DNA of 64,000 bases, taken from Prodigiosinella aquatilis. Lineage in GTDB: Bacteria; Pseudomonadota; Gammaproteobacteria; Enterobacterales; Enterobacteriaceae. Each line of letters starts with the position of its first letter. Positions within the stretch are counted from its first letter, which is position 1. Below are positions 1-8,554 of this stretch, piece by piece. The notes below the pieces were generated by a model that did no database searches, was not told the DNA's origin, and was given only the letters and a program-made list of their open reading frames with translations. The position numbers and the translations under genes are program-made. Location of the stretch: assembly GCA_030388725.1 (NCBI GenBank), contig CP128857.1, forward strand, positions 310,001 through 374,000. Direction: 5' to 3'.

Positions 1-641
1 CCCAGTCGATCCGGTGTATCCAGCCGCCAACTGAAGTCTTGTTTCTGGCCGTGCAGATGATGCTGGGCGTAAGTCGATGGATGATAAGTTTCCTGATACA
101 CCATGACGCCATCCAGCCCCAGCATTTTCAGTTCCGCATATTCAGCCTGATTCAACGGTTGCACTTCCATCATCAGTGAACTGAAATGCGGGCGGATGAT
201 CGGAAATACCTGGCGAAAATAATCCATTCCCACCTTCCGCTGATGTTCGCCCGTTACCAGCAGCAGGTGATTGAACCCCATTTCTTTGATTGCCAAACAT
301 TCACGCAGAATTTCTTCTTCATTCAGCGTTTTGCGCTTGAGGTGGTTGCTCATGGAAAAGCCGCAGTAAGTACAATCATTGGAGCACAGATTAGAGAGAT
401 ACAGTGGTACATAAAAGCTGACGGTATTGCCGAATCGCTGGCGAGTTAACTGTTGGGCACGCTGTGCCAATGGTTCGAGATAGTGCCTGGCGGCTGGAGA
501 GATCAGTGCCATAAAGTCATCGCGGCTGAGTTGGTCCGCTGTCAATGCTCGTTCCACATCGGCGGCTGTTTGGCTGTTAATCCGCAGTGTCAGGTCATCC
601 CAGTGCAACTGTTGCCAACGCTGTTGAAAATGGGTTTCCAT
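1..641 (-). CDS. thiH: 2-iminoacetate synthase ThiH (partial, 3' end outside window)
   Basis: Radical-SAM enzyme that cleaves tyrosine to p-cresol and dehydroglycine (2-iminoacetate), the glycine-imine donor for the thiamin thiazole ring; it works with ThiG in the cytoplasm. About 213 N-terminal residues are present, beginning METHFQQRWQQLHW. The [4Fe-4S]/SAM motif CxxxCxxC is visible at residues 86, 90 and 93 (CSNDCTYCG). The ATG shares one base with the thiG stop (TAATG), so translation is probably coupled. It is the last gene of the thiCEFSGH operon. The frame stays open to the window edge, so the rest is simply not shown; no damage is seen. Confidence 0.96.
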   Translation of the reverse strand, partial: METHFQQRWQQLHWDDLTLRINSQTAADVERALTADQLSRDDFMALISPAARHYLEPLAQRAQQLTRQRFGNTVSFYVPLYLSNLCSNDCTYCGFSMSNHLKRKTLNEEEILRECLAIKEMGFNHLLLVTGEHQRKVGMDYFRQVFPIIRPHFSSLMMEVQPLNQAEYAELKMLGLDGVMVYQETYHPSTYAQHHLHGQKQDFSWRLDTPDRL

Positions 642-1423
642 TAGCCAACTGCCTCTGTTGTCTGTTGCAGAAAATGGGTCAACGGACTGGTAGCGCTGGC
701 AACCTGTTGACGGCGGCCCAAACCTGCTTGCCGTGCCAACGTTCCGGCTTCTATCGCCAACCGAAACGCCTGCGCCATGTTTACCGGGTCGCGGGCTACC
801 GCGATGGCGGTATTCACCAGCACCGCATCGGCGCCGATCTCGATAGCTTCTGCGGCATGACTGGGGGCACCAATGCCAGCATCCACTACTACCGGCACTC
901 GTGCCTGTTCGATGATGATGCGTAGAAAATCACGGGTCTGTAGACCCTGGTTCGAACCGATCGGCGCACCCAGCGGCATGACGGCGGCACAGCCCGCCTC
1001 CTCCAGACGCTTACATAGCACCGGATCGGCAGCGCAGTATGGGAGTACCACAAACCCTTCTTTGACTAGCTGTTCTGCTGCCTTCAGGGTTTCTATCGGG
1101 TCGGGTAACAGGTACCTCATATCTGGATGAATCTCCAGCTTCACCCAGTGAGTACCCAACGCTTCACGTGCCAAATGAGCGGCAAATATGGCTTCGTCTG
1201 CGGTTTTGGCTCCGGACGTATTGGGAAGCAGTCTCACGCCCAACTGTCGTAAAGGGGCCAAAATAGCGTCGTTACCGCCTTTCAGATCCACGCGTTTCAT
1301 CGCCATTGTCACCAATTGCGATCCAGAAGCCTGCAACGCTTCCAGCATCAGTTCCGCGCTGGCAAATTTCCCGGTACCGGTCAGTAACCGGGATGAAAAT
1401 GTTGTATCGGCAATATGTAGCAT
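641..1423 (-). CDS. thiG: thiazole synthase ThiG
   Basis: Condenses 1-deoxy-D-xylulose 5-phosphate, dehydroglycine and the sulfur of ThiS thiocarboxylate into the thiazole phosphate of thiamin. 260 residues, close to the 256 of E. coli ThiG. It is a TIM-barrel protein; Lys95 in VKLEIHPD fits the Schiff-base lysine, and the late phosphate-binding strands (VVDAGIG, ADAVLVNTAIA) are intact. The start codon follows the thiS stop by one base, and the Shine-Dalgarno AGGAGG lies inside the last two codons of thiS. Its own stop overlaps the thiH start. Identification is firm from sequence and operon position. Confidence 0.97.
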   Translation of the reverse strand: MLHIADTTFSSRLLTGTGKFASAELMLEALQASGSQLVTMAMKRVDLKGGNDAILAPLRQLGVRLLPNTSGAKTADEAIFAAHLAREALGTHWVKLEIHPDMRYLLPDPIETLKAAEQLVKEGFVVLPYCAADPVLCKRLEEAGCAAVMPLGAPIGSNQGLQTRDFLRIIIEQARVPVVVDAGIGAPSHAAEAIEIGADAVLVNTAIAVARDPVNMAQAFRLAIEAGTLARQAGLGRRQQVASATSPLTHFLQQTTEAVG

Positions 1424-1424
1424 T

Positions 1425-1625
1425 TCATCCTCCTGCTATCGCCTGAAAAAGCAAAATGTCATCCCCTTCCTGTACCTGACGCTGATGCCAGGCACTGCGT
1501 GGAATGATGACCTGATTGATAGCCAGTGCTGTACCGGGCTGGAGGCGGTTCAACCGATTGAGCAACTGTTCAATGTTCACGGGTTTTTCCAGTTCCAACG
1601 TTTCTTCATTGAGTCGGATTTTCAT
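1425..1625 (-). CDS. thiS: sulfur carrier protein ThiS
   Basis: Ubiquitin-like sulfur carrier of 66 residues, the usual length. Its C-terminal Gly-Gly is adenylated by ThiF and converted to a thiocarboxylate that feeds sulfur to ThiG. The ends are diagnostic: MKIRLNEETLEL at the start and DDILLFQAIAGG at the end. I chose the ATG at 1625 because it gives the family length and overlaps the thiF stop as ATGA; an in-frame start 24 nt upstream would add eight residues not found in the family. The terminal codons GGA GGA also form the ribosome-binding site of thiG. Confidence 0.95.
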   Translation of the reverse strand: MKIRLNEETLELEKPVNIEQLLNRLNRLQPGTALAINQVIIPRSAWHQRQVQEGDDILLFQAIAGG

Positions 1626-2371
1626 GGATGGTCTCCGCATATCGGACACGTTGGAGAAGGCGTTAGTTGTAATGTGCTCCAGCTATGCTGCCGGGCATCG
1701 AATAAGCGCAGTTTGCCGTTGAGTGGAGAGGGCAGGCCACACAGTAGTTTGATAGCCTCCAGCGCCTGTAATGTGCCCATTACGCCAACCACCGGACCTA
1801 ATACCCCGGCGGTACGGCAGTTACGCTGCGGTTCGCTGGCATCTGGATATAGACAGGCATAGCAACCGTGAGCATAAGGCGGCGCCAGCACCAGTAGTTG
1901 ACCGCTTAGTCCTACCGCACTGGCACTGATCAGGGTTTTCTCTGCTGCAACGCAAGCGGCATTGACAGCATGGCGAGTGCTCATGTTGTCACTACAGTCC
2001 AGTACCAGATCGGCTTTCGCTACCGCCTGTTGTAGGGCACCATTTTCCAACCGTCGGTTAAGCGCTACACAGGTAATCGTGGGATTCAGCGCCTGCAGCT
2101 GGCGCTGAGCCAGCATGGCTTTGGGTTGAGAAATATCACGAGTACGGTAGAGAATTTGTCGTTGAAGATTGGAAATATGCAGCTCGTCACTATCCGCCAG
2201 CAGTAGCTTACCCACCCCTGCAGCGGCCAGATACAGCGCCGCAGGTGAACCGAGGCCACCCATACCTACCAGCAACACGCAGGCGGTCGCGAGCTTTTTT
2301 TGACCTTCAGCGCCGACGTCCTCTAGCAGTAACTGGCGGCTATAACGCATAAATTCCTGATCGTTTAACAC
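1622..2371 (-). CDS. thiF: ThiS adenylyltransferase ThiF
   Basis: E1-like enzyme that adenylates the C-terminus of ThiS. 249 residues from the GTG chosen here. The nucleotide-binding loop GMGGLGS is at residues 36-42, zinc cysteines sit at 170/173 and 242/245 (CYAC, CPIC), and Cys185 in RNCRTAG fits the persulfide/acyl-disulfide cysteine of the family. The GTG at 2371 gives the N-terminus LNDQEFMRYSRQ as in E. coli and starts just after the thiE stop (TAACGTG). An upstream ATG at 2392 would add seven residues and overlap thiE. It overlaps thiS by four bases. Confidence 0.95.
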   Translation of the reverse strand: MLNDQEFMRYSRQLLLEDVGAEGQKKLATACVLLVGMGGLGSPAALYLAAAGVGKLLLADSDELHISNLQRQILYRTRDISQPKAMLAQRQLQALNPTITCVALNRRLENGALQQAVAKADLVLDCSDNMSTRHAVNAACVAAEKTLISASAVGLSGQLLVLAPPYAHGCYACLYPDASEPQRNCRTAGVLGPVVGVMGTLQALEAIKLLCGLPSPLNGKLRLFDARQHSWSTLQLTPSPTCPICGDHP

Positions 2372-2372
2372 G

Positions 2373-3008
2373 TTATTTCTCCCGCCCTTCAATCATCCGA
2401 AGTAGTGTGGTGGTTGCCTGACGCCAGTCCGGTGCCTGGGTAATAGCACTGACTACCGCGATGCTGCCAACGCCGGTCGCCAGTACGGCAGGAACCTTAT
2501 CGACACTGATACCGCCAATGGCAACCGTGGGAAAATGCCCCTGGAGCGCACTGATGTGCCGGGTTAGTTCAGGCAGACCCTGTGGTGATGACGGCATGAC
2601 TTTGGTTTGCGTTGGGAAGATGTGCCCTAATGCGATGTAGGAAGGATTGACGGCAACAGCGCGTTCCAGCTCGGTATCATCATGGGTGGAAACACCCAAC
2701 CGCAGACCGGCCTGATGAATGGCGGCGAGATCAGCAGTATCCAGATCTTCCTGTCCCAGATGGACGCCATAAGCTTGATGTTTGATCGCCAGTCGCCAAT
2801 AGTCATTGATGAACAGCCGTGCCTGAAATTGTCGCCCCAGGTTTATTGCCTGAATCACCTCTGGCTCTACCTGATCGTCCGGCAGGTCTTTGATCCGCAA
2901 CTGAATGGTTTTCACACCTGCGTTCAGCAGGCGGTTGATCCACAACACGCTGTCCACCACAGGATAGAGCCCGAGCTGTTTCGCAGTGGAGGGAAAGACG
3001 CGGCTCAT
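2373..3008 (-). CDS. thiE: thiamin phosphate synthase ThiE
   Basis: Joins HMP pyrophosphate (pyrimidine, from ThiC) to the thiazole phosphate (from ThiG) to give thiamin monophosphate. 211 residues, the E. coli length. TIM-barrel signatures are intact: LGLYPVVDSV near residue 12, the substrate region INDYWRLAIKHQAYGVHLGQ, ALGHIFPTQTK, and the phosphate-binding AIGGI and GVGSIAVVSAI near the end. The ATG overlaps the thiC stop by one base (TGATG), as in a tightly coupled operon. No anomalies. Confidence 0.97.
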   Translation of the reverse strand: MSRVFPSTAKQLGLYPVVDSVLWINRLLNAGVKTIQLRIKDLPDDQVEPEVIQAINLGRQFQARLFINDYWRLAIKHQAYGVHLGQEDLDTADLAAIHQAGLRLGVSTHDDTELERAVAVNPSYIALGHIFPTQTKVMPSSPQGLPELTRHISALQGHFPTVAIGGISVDKVPAVLATGVGSIAVVSAITQAPDWRQATTTLLRMIEGREK

Positions 3009-4939
3009 CAGGATTCCTCCTGTGGCAGACTGGTGGCAGTGTGGTATAGCTCGCTGCCGCGGGCACGGAATTCTGCTGACATCTGCGCCATCCCGACATC
3101 AATGGGCTGGGCCACGGCTTCCTGCTGCGCGGCGTAATCACGTACTTCCTGGGAAATCTTCATCGAGCAGAATTTGGGGCCGCACATGGAGCAGAAATGG
3201 GCCACTTTGCCGGATTCCTGCGGCAGGGTTTCGTCGTGATAAGCGCGTGCGGTTTGCGGATCGAGCGCCAGATTAAACTGATCGTCCCAGCGAAATTCAA
3301 AGCGTGCTTTTGACATGGCGTTGTCGCGGATCTGTGCGCCAGGGTGGCCTTTGGCCAGGTCGGCAGCGTGGGCGGCGATTTTGTAGGTAATCAGCCCTTG
3401 CTTGACATCATCCTTGTTTGGCAATCCCAAATGCTCTTTTGGCGTGACATAACACAGCATGGCGCAACCGAACCAGCCAATCATGGCCGCACCAATACCG
3501 GAGGTGAAATGATCATAGCCCGGTGCAATATCGGTGGTGAGTGGGCCGAGCGTGTAGAACGGCGCTTCATGGCAATGCTCCAGCTCTTCAGTCATGTTGC
3601 GGCGGATCATTTGCATCGGCACATGACCGGGGCCTTCAATCATGACCTGAACGTCATATTCCCAGGCGATTTTGGTCAGCTCACCCAGCGTGTGGAGCTC
3701 GGCGAACTGGGCTTCATCGTTGGCGTCCTGAATAGAGCCAGGGCGAAGACCATCACCCAATGACAGGGATACATCATAGGCTGCACAGAGTTCACAAATT
3801 TCACGAAAGTGCTGATACAGGAAATTTTCTTTATGATGAGAAAGACACCATTTCGCCATGATGGAGCCACCGCGAGAGACAATGCCCGTCAGGCGTTTGG
3901 CGGTCATCGGCACGTAGCGCAGCAGCACCCCAGCATGGATGGTGAAATAGTCAACGCCTTGTTCTGCCTGTTCCAGCAATGTGTCGCGGAACATTTCCCA
4001 GGTCAGATTTTCCGCAACGCCATTAACTTTTTCCAGAGCTTGATAAATAGGTACCGTACCAATGGGAACCGGGCTGTTACGTAGTATCCACTCGCGGGTT
4101 TCATGAATATAACGTCCGGTGGACAAATCCATCACGGTATCCGCACCCCAGCGCGTTGACCACACCAGCTTTTCCACTTCTTCTTCGATGGACGATGTCA
4201 CGGCGGAGTTACCGATATTGGCATTGACCTTCACCAGAAAATTACGGCCGATAATCATCGGTTCTGACTCGGGATGATTGATATTGGCGGGAATAATGGC
4301 GCGTCCGGCGGCAACTTCCTGACGTACAAATTCCGGGGTGATACTGTCGGGCAAGTTGGCACCGAAGCTTTGGCCAGGGTGTTGCTGGCGCAGCACCTTA
4401 CTGCGGATACGTTCACGCCCCATATTTTCACGGATGGCAATGAATTCCATTTCAGGTGTGACGATCCCCTGACGAGCATAATGCAGTTGCGTTACCCGCT
4501 TGCCGGTTTTGGCACACTGCGGTTGCGGCAATTGTTCAAACCGCAGATGATCCAATCCTGCATCGGCCAAGCGTTGCTGGGTAAAACCAGAACTGACCTG
4601 AGAAAGCGCTTGTGTATCGTTGCGCTCGGCTATCCAGGCGGCCCGGACTTTTTCCAGGCCGAGGTGAACGTCTGGTGTAGCGGCAGGATCGCCATATGGG
4701 CCAGCCGTATCATAGACGGGGACGGGCTCGTTGGGTTCATGGCAGGGATTCTCCCGGCTACCACCAGTCAAGGTGGGGCTGAGCTGAATTTCCCGCATGG
4801 GAACACGGATATCTTCGCGTGAGCCAGAAATGTAAATTCGCTGTGAATTCGGGAATGCGGTACCCCGAAGGGTGTCAATAAACTGTTGGGCGGCGGCGCG
4901 TTGCTCACGACGACCAGGTGCTTTCTTTTCTGTAGACAT
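3008..4939 (-). CDS. thiC: phosphomethylpyrimidine synthase ThiC
   Basis: Radical-SAM enzyme that rearranges 5-aminoimidazole ribotide into 4-amino-5-hydroxymethyl-2-methylpyrimidine phosphate, the first committed step of the pyrimidine branch. 643 residues, slightly longer than the 631 of E. coli. The unusual C-terminal cluster motif CxxCxxxxC is at Cys583, Cys586 and Cys591 (CSMCGPKFC). It is the promoter-proximal gene of thiCEFSGH and lies about 115 nt downstream of a TPP riboswitch, so the operon should be switched off by thiamin pyrophosphate. Its substrate is a purine-pathway intermediate; purHD lie 6 kb away. Confidence 0.98.
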   Translation of the reverse strand: MSTEKKAPGRREQRAAAQQFIDTLRGTAFPNSQRIYISGSREDIRVPMREIQLSPTLTGGSRENPCHEPNEPVPVYDTAGPYGDPAATPDVHLGLEKVRAAWIAERNDTQALSQVSSGFTQQRLADAGLDHLRFEQLPQPQCAKTGKRVTQLHYARQGIVTPEMEFIAIRENMGRERIRSKVLRQQHPGQSFGANLPDSITPEFVRQEVAAGRAIIPANINHPESEPMIIGRNFLVKVNANIGNSAVTSSIEEEVEKLVWSTRWGADTVMDLSTGRYIHETREWILRNSPVPIGTVPIYQALEKVNGVAENLTWEMFRDTLLEQAEQGVDYFTIHAGVLLRYVPMTAKRLTGIVSRGGSIMAKWCLSHHKENFLYQHFREICELCAAYDVSLSLGDGLRPGSIQDANDEAQFAELHTLGELTKIAWEYDVQVMIEGPGHVPMQMIRRNMTEELEHCHEAPFYTLGPLTTDIAPGYDHFTSGIGAAMIGWFGCAMLCYVTPKEHLGLPNKDDVKQGLITYKIAAHAADLAKGHPGAQIRDNAMSKARFEFRWDDQFNLALDPQTARAYHDETLPQESGKVAHFCSMCGPKFCSMKISQEVRDYAAQQEAVAQPIDVGMAQMSAEFRARGSELYHTATSLPQEES

Positions 4940-5055
4940 AGCAAGTTCCTATAAATACTGAACGGGAAGATTGCTTGTCTGGAGTTCGGAGGGAGTAATG
5001 ACAGGGTGTGAACCCGGATAAATGCCTATGGCGCTGGGGTTCAACAGAATGAATT

Positions 5056-5155
5056 ACTCTTGTTCCCTTCGCAGGTATTAGCCTGATCAGGTTCCGCGGA
5101 TCCCGAATTAACGGTCTCAGCCCGTGCACGATGATATGTGCGGGGCACTCCGACA
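5056..5155 (-). ncRNA. TPP riboswitch (THI element)
   Basis: Read on the minus strand, this leader carries the conserved THI-box segments in order: GGAGTGCC, GGGCTGAGA, then GGAACCTGATCAGG, CTAATACCTGCG and AAGGGAACAAGAG. These are the two sensor arms that bind thiamin pyrophosphate. It lies between the promoter at 5196-5224 and thiC. In enterobacterial thiC leaders TPP binding reduces translation and transcription of the operon. The sequence match is close to complete; the exact expression platform between the aptamer and thiC was not resolved. Confidence 0.95.
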
Positions 5156-5195
5156 AGATATAGCTCCAAAACGCTGGAGCGGATAAAACGTTACC

Positions 5196-5224
5196 ACTTT
5201 ATGCCGAGCCCGGCCTGGTGTCAA
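5196..5224 (-). promoter_or_regulatory. sigma-70 promoter of thiCEFSGH
   Basis: On the minus strand a perfect -35 TTGACA (5219-5224) is followed after 17 nt by TAAAGT (5196-5201) as -10. It is placed about 40 nt upstream of the riboswitch, where a thiC promoter is expected. Between them lies a small hairpin (GCTCCA...TGGAGC, 5163-5180). Assigned from sequence alone. Confidence 0.7.
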
Positions 5225-5276
5225 AAAGTTACATCAGGTGAAAAGGCGCCCTGCACTATCGATAGTTCAGTCTGAT

Positions 5277-5738
5277 TTACTGTTCAAATACCAGCCGGAT
5301 CATGTGGTCTTCCAGGGTAAAGCGCATTGCCAAGGATTCCCCCACGCTTGATAATGTTTGCTGAAATTCGAAACAGTTATCTTGATCGATGGCGGCAACC
5401 AGATGACTATCATAAAAGTCCATGATTTGCTGTGTGTTGCCTTGTAATATCGAATCGAGCTGTGCGGCGAGCGCTCGCTTTTTTTCATTCAATGGGGCAA
5501 CTTCTTGTAGCATTCGTTCGTAAATGTGGAAATGGCCAGCTGAAAGATAGTCGACCAGATTATGGCAGAAATCATCCAGCGCTTTTTCATCCAGACGGGT
5601 ATGGGTTTCTTTATTTGGCTTCATGCCGACCAAGTGATAGTAAGTGATCAGTAACTGTTTACGCGCTTGTAGCCACTGATCGATTAACGCATTATTGCCG
5701 CCAACATACTCAGTCAAACTTTGTAGTTGCTTTAGCAT
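5277..5738 (-). CDS. rsd: regulator of sigma D, Rsd (anti-sigma-70 factor)
   Basis: Small helical cytoplasmic protein that binds region 4 of RpoD and, in stationary phase, favours use of alternative sigma factors; it also interacts with HPr in E. coli. 153 residues against 158 in E. coli. Recognised from LNEKALDDFCxxLVDYLSAGHFxIYER-like sequence (here RLDEKALDDFCHNLVDYL) and from position between thiC and nudC, exactly as in E. coli. It is transcribed divergently from nudC across a 102-nt gap. The C-terminus is a few residues shorter than in E. coli; no other oddity. Confidence 0.94.
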   Translation of the reverse strand: MLKQLQSLTEYVGGNNALIDQWLQARKQLLITYYHLVGMKPNKETHTRLDEKALDDFCHNLVDYLSAGHFHIYERMLQEVAPLNEKKRALAAQLDSILQGNTQQIMDFYDSHLVAAIDQDNCFEFQQTLSSVGESLAMRFTLEDHMIRLVFEQ

Positions 5739-5840
5739 TATTGACTCCCTTCATACATCAATGATGACTGTTAGCAGTGTAATTATCTATTAAACATAGC
5801 TGTAAGATGTCAATCTGGTAATGAGTGAGGCATTAAAAGT

Positions 5841-6614
5841 ATGGAACTGATACTAAAAGGTGATGAAAGCGGCTGGTGGGTCGTCAGCCATGGTAATCAG
5901 ATCTGGTTACCACAGGGCGAATTGCCGCAGGGAACCGCCGCGCAATGGGATTTGCAGAATTTTCGTGCCCGCCAGATCGGTGAGTGGCAGGGCGTGCTGG
6001 TATGGCTAGTGTCACGTTCTATGACGGACAGCATGGGATCCGTGCGTCAGTTGCTGAGTCAGGATGCCGGTCTGTTCCATCTGGCAGGACGGGGCGTACA
6101 GTTGGCTGAGTTCTATCGTTCGCATCGCTTTTGTGGCTACTGCGGACATGAAATGCACACCAGTACTACAGAGCTGGCCTGCTTGTGTTCACACTGTAAG
6201 GAACGTTATTACCCACAGATTGCTCCTTGTGTGATCGTGGCTATCCAGCATCAGGATAAAATTCTGCTGGCCCAGCATTTGCGCCATCGCGGCAATATGT
6301 ATACCACGTTGGCGGGTTTTGTAGAGGTGGGTGAAACGCTGGAGCAGGCGGTGGCGCGAGAAGTCATGGAAGAGAGTCATGTCCATGTCAAAAACCTGCG
6401 CTATGTATGCTCTCAACCTTGGCCGTTCCCTCATTCATTGATGATGGCCTTCATGGCGGAATATGCGGGAGGAGAACTGCAAGCAGACCCTTCAGAACTG
6501 CGGGATGCAGCCTGGTTCCGTTATGATCGGTTGCCGGAATTACCGCCACCGGGTACGGTGGCTCGTCGTCTGATTGAAGATACCGTAGTGCTGTGCCGTG
6601 AGGTTGACGATTGA
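5841..6614 (+). CDS. nudC: NAD(H) pyrophosphatase / RNA NAD-decapping hydrolase NudC
   Basis: Nudix hydrolase that cleaves NADH to NMNH and AMP and removes NAD caps from RNA 5' ends. 257 residues, the E. coli length. Zinc ligands are Cys98, Cys101, Cys116 and Cys119 (CGYCG, CSHC). The Nudix box starts at Gly159 and runs through REVMEES at 173-179. The subfamily motif SQPWPFPHS is at 191-199. It sits in the conserved order rsd-nudC-hemE-nfi. Confidence 0.97.
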   Translation: MELILKGDESGWWVVSHGNQIWLPQGELPQGTAAQWDLQNFRARQIGEWQGVLVWLVSRSMTDSMGSVRQLLSQDAGLFHLAGRGVQLAEFYRSHRFCGYCGHEMHTSTTELACLCSHCKERYYPQIAPCVIVAIQHQDKILLAQHLRHRGNMYTTLAGFVEVGETLEQAVAREVMEESHVHVKNLRYVCSQPWPFPHSLMMAFMAEYAGGELQADPSELRDAAWFRYDRLPELPPPGTVARRLIEDTVVLCREVDD

Positions 6615-6720
6615 ACGGGTTTGGAACACCAGGTGGCGCTGAATTTCGTGGTCACACGGTTTGGTTGTAGATGGTTGCCAATAATAACGATGCCAGTGAG
6701 TTGATACTAAAGGAAAAAAT

Positions 6721-7791
6721 ATGACTGATCTGAAAAACGATCGCTATTTGCGTGCGCTGTTACGTCAGCCAGTGGATGTGACCCCAGTATGGATGATGCG
6801 TCAGGCTGGCCGTTATCTGCCTGAATATCGTGCTATACGGGAACAGGCCGGAGATTTTATGTCACTGTGCAAGGATGCCGATCTGGCTTGTGAGGTGACG
6901 CTGCAACCGCTGCGTCGTTATAACCTGGATGCGGCCATTCTATTTTCGGATATTCTCACGGTTCCCGATGCCATGGGGCTGGGGCTCTATTTTGAAACCG
7001 GTGAAGGGCCGAGATTCACGTCGCCAGTCACTTGTCATGCGGATGTGGAAAAATTGCCGATACCGGATCCTGAACTGGAACTGGGCTACGTGATGAATGC
7101 GGTACGTACTATCCGTAAAAATCTGGCGGGAGCAGTGCCGCTGATTGGTTTTTCCGGTAGCCCGTGGACGCTGGCAACCTACATGGTAGAAGGCGGTAGC
7201 AGTAAAGTTTTCACCGTTATTAAGAAAATGATGTTTACCTCACCGGATACATTGCATCTGTTACTGGATAAGCTGGCGGATAGCGTCACATTGTATCTGA
7301 ATGCCCAGATTAAGGCCGGTGCGCAGGCTGTGATGATTTTTGATACCTGGGGTGGCGCGCTGAGTTGTGCAGATTACCGCGAGTTTTCCTTGCATTATAT
7401 GCATAAAATTGTTGATGGACTGCTGCGTGAACATGAGGGACGACGAGTACCGGTCACCCTGTTTACCAAAGGTGGCGGTCAATGGCTGGAAGCCATGGCC
7501 GGTACTGGTTGTGACGCGCTGGGACTGGATTGGACCACCGATATTGCCGAGGCCCGACATCGGGTGGGAAACCGTGTCGCTCTGCAAGGGAATATGGATC
7601 CTTCCATGCTGTATGCTTCTCCGTCCAGGATCGAGCAGGAAGTGGCGACAATACTGAATGGATTCGGCTCCGGCAGTGGCCATGTATTCAATCTGGGACA
7701 CGGTATTCATCAGGATGTGCGGCCTGAAAATCCAGGCATTTTTGTTGATGCGGTGCATCGGTTATCGGCTCCTTATCATCGGATGGCATGA
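6721..7791 (+). CDS. hemE: uroporphyrinogen decarboxylase HemE
   Basis: Decarboxylates the four acetate side chains of uroporphyrinogen III to coproporphyrinogen III in haem synthesis. 356 residues, two more than E. coli. The signature PVWMMRQAGRY is at residues 22-32 and the second signature GFSGSPWTLATYM lies near residue 144. A ribosome site AAAGGAAAAAAT precedes the ATG. The stop codon overlaps the nfi start, so the two are probably translated together. Confidence 0.98.
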   Translation: MTDLKNDRYLRALLRQPVDVTPVWMMRQAGRYLPEYRAIREQAGDFMSLCKDADLACEVTLQPLRRYNLDAAILFSDILTVPDAMGLGLYFETGEGPRFTSPVTCHADVEKLPIPDPELELGYVMNAVRTIRKNLAGAVPLIGFSGSPWTLATYMVEGGSSKVFTVIKKMMFTSPDTLHLLLDKLADSVTLYLNAQIKAGAQAVMIFDTWGGALSCADYREFSLHYMHKIVDGLLREHEGRRVPVTLFTKGGGQWLEAMAGTGCDALGLDWTTDIAEARHRVGNRVALQGNMDPSMLYASPSRIEQEVATILNGFGSGSGHVFNLGHGIHQDVRPENPGIFVDAVHRLSAPYHRMA

Positions 7792-8456
7792 TGGATATTC
7801 AGGCACTGCGCGAAGAGCAACTCGACAAGGCATCACAGGTCATTTGCTATGATAATTTGCCGTTTGAGCAACCTGCTTATATCGCTGGTGCTGATGTAGG
7901 ATTCGAGCAGCAAGGCGCGGTGACACGAGCAGCGATTGTGGTACTGGAATATCCGTCTCTGATGCCGGTGGAATATCAGATTGCCCGTATCCCTACGATC
8001 ATGCCTTACATCCCAGGCTTCCTTTCTTTCCGCGAATATCCAGCGCTGCTGGCAGCGTGGGAAAAATTGCAACATCGACCTGATTTACTGTTTGTGGATG
8101 GTCACGGTATTTCCCATCCCCGTCGTTTTGGTGTGGCCAGTCATTTTGGCCTGCTGGTAAATATACCTACCATTGGCGTGGCGAAGCGCCGACTATGCGG
8201 TCAGTTTTCTCCGCTGGAAGAACCTATGGGCAGCCAGCAGCCGCTGCTTGATCATGGTGAGCAGATCGGGTGGGTGTGGAGAAGCAAGGTACGTTGTAAT
8301 CCGCTGTTTGTTTCCCCTGGACATCGCGTCAGTATCAATACCGCGTTAGCATGGGTAACGCGCTGTGTTCGTGGCTACCGTTTACCTGAGCCGACCCGTT
8401 GGGCGGATGCCGTGGCATCAAATCGGAAGGCCTTCCAGCGCTGGCAGCAGCAGTGA
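7788..8456 (+). CDS. nfi: endonuclease V (deoxyinosine 3'-endonuclease)
   Basis: Nicks DNA at the second phosphodiester bond 3' of deoxyinosine and so starts repair of deaminated adenine. 222 residues from the first of two adjacent ATGs (7788 or 7791; E. coli has 223). Catalytic blocks are intact: IAGADVGFEQ with the first metal-binding Asp, FVDGHGISHPRRFGVASHFG, and the C-terminal RLPEPTRWAD. The 4-nt ATGA overlap with hemE suggests coupling. Confidence 0.96.
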   Translation: MMDIQALREEQLDKASQVICYDNLPFEQPAYIAGADVGFEQQGAVTRAAIVVLEYPSLMPVEYQIARIPTIMPYIPGFLSFREYPALLAAWEKLQHRPDLLFVDGHGISHPRRFGVASHFGLLVNIPTIGVAKRRLCGQFSPLEEPMGSQQPLLDHGEQIGWVWRSKVRCNPLFVSPGHRVSINTALAWVTRCVRGYRLPEPTRWADAVASNRKAFQRWQQQ

Positions 8457-8554
8457 TGGTGAATAATACTGATAAACGCACTTTAGGAATTCAGGAATAG
8501 GGCATTGGCCTGATTTCAGGTACACTCCCGCCCATAATTTATGTGAGATGACCG

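Noticed and set aside
5163..5180. GCTCCA/TGGAGC hairpin upstream of the TPP riboswitch as a terminator of rsd
   Set aside because: It lies downstream of the thiC promoter in the thiC leader, with no T run in the needed direction; kept only as a note.
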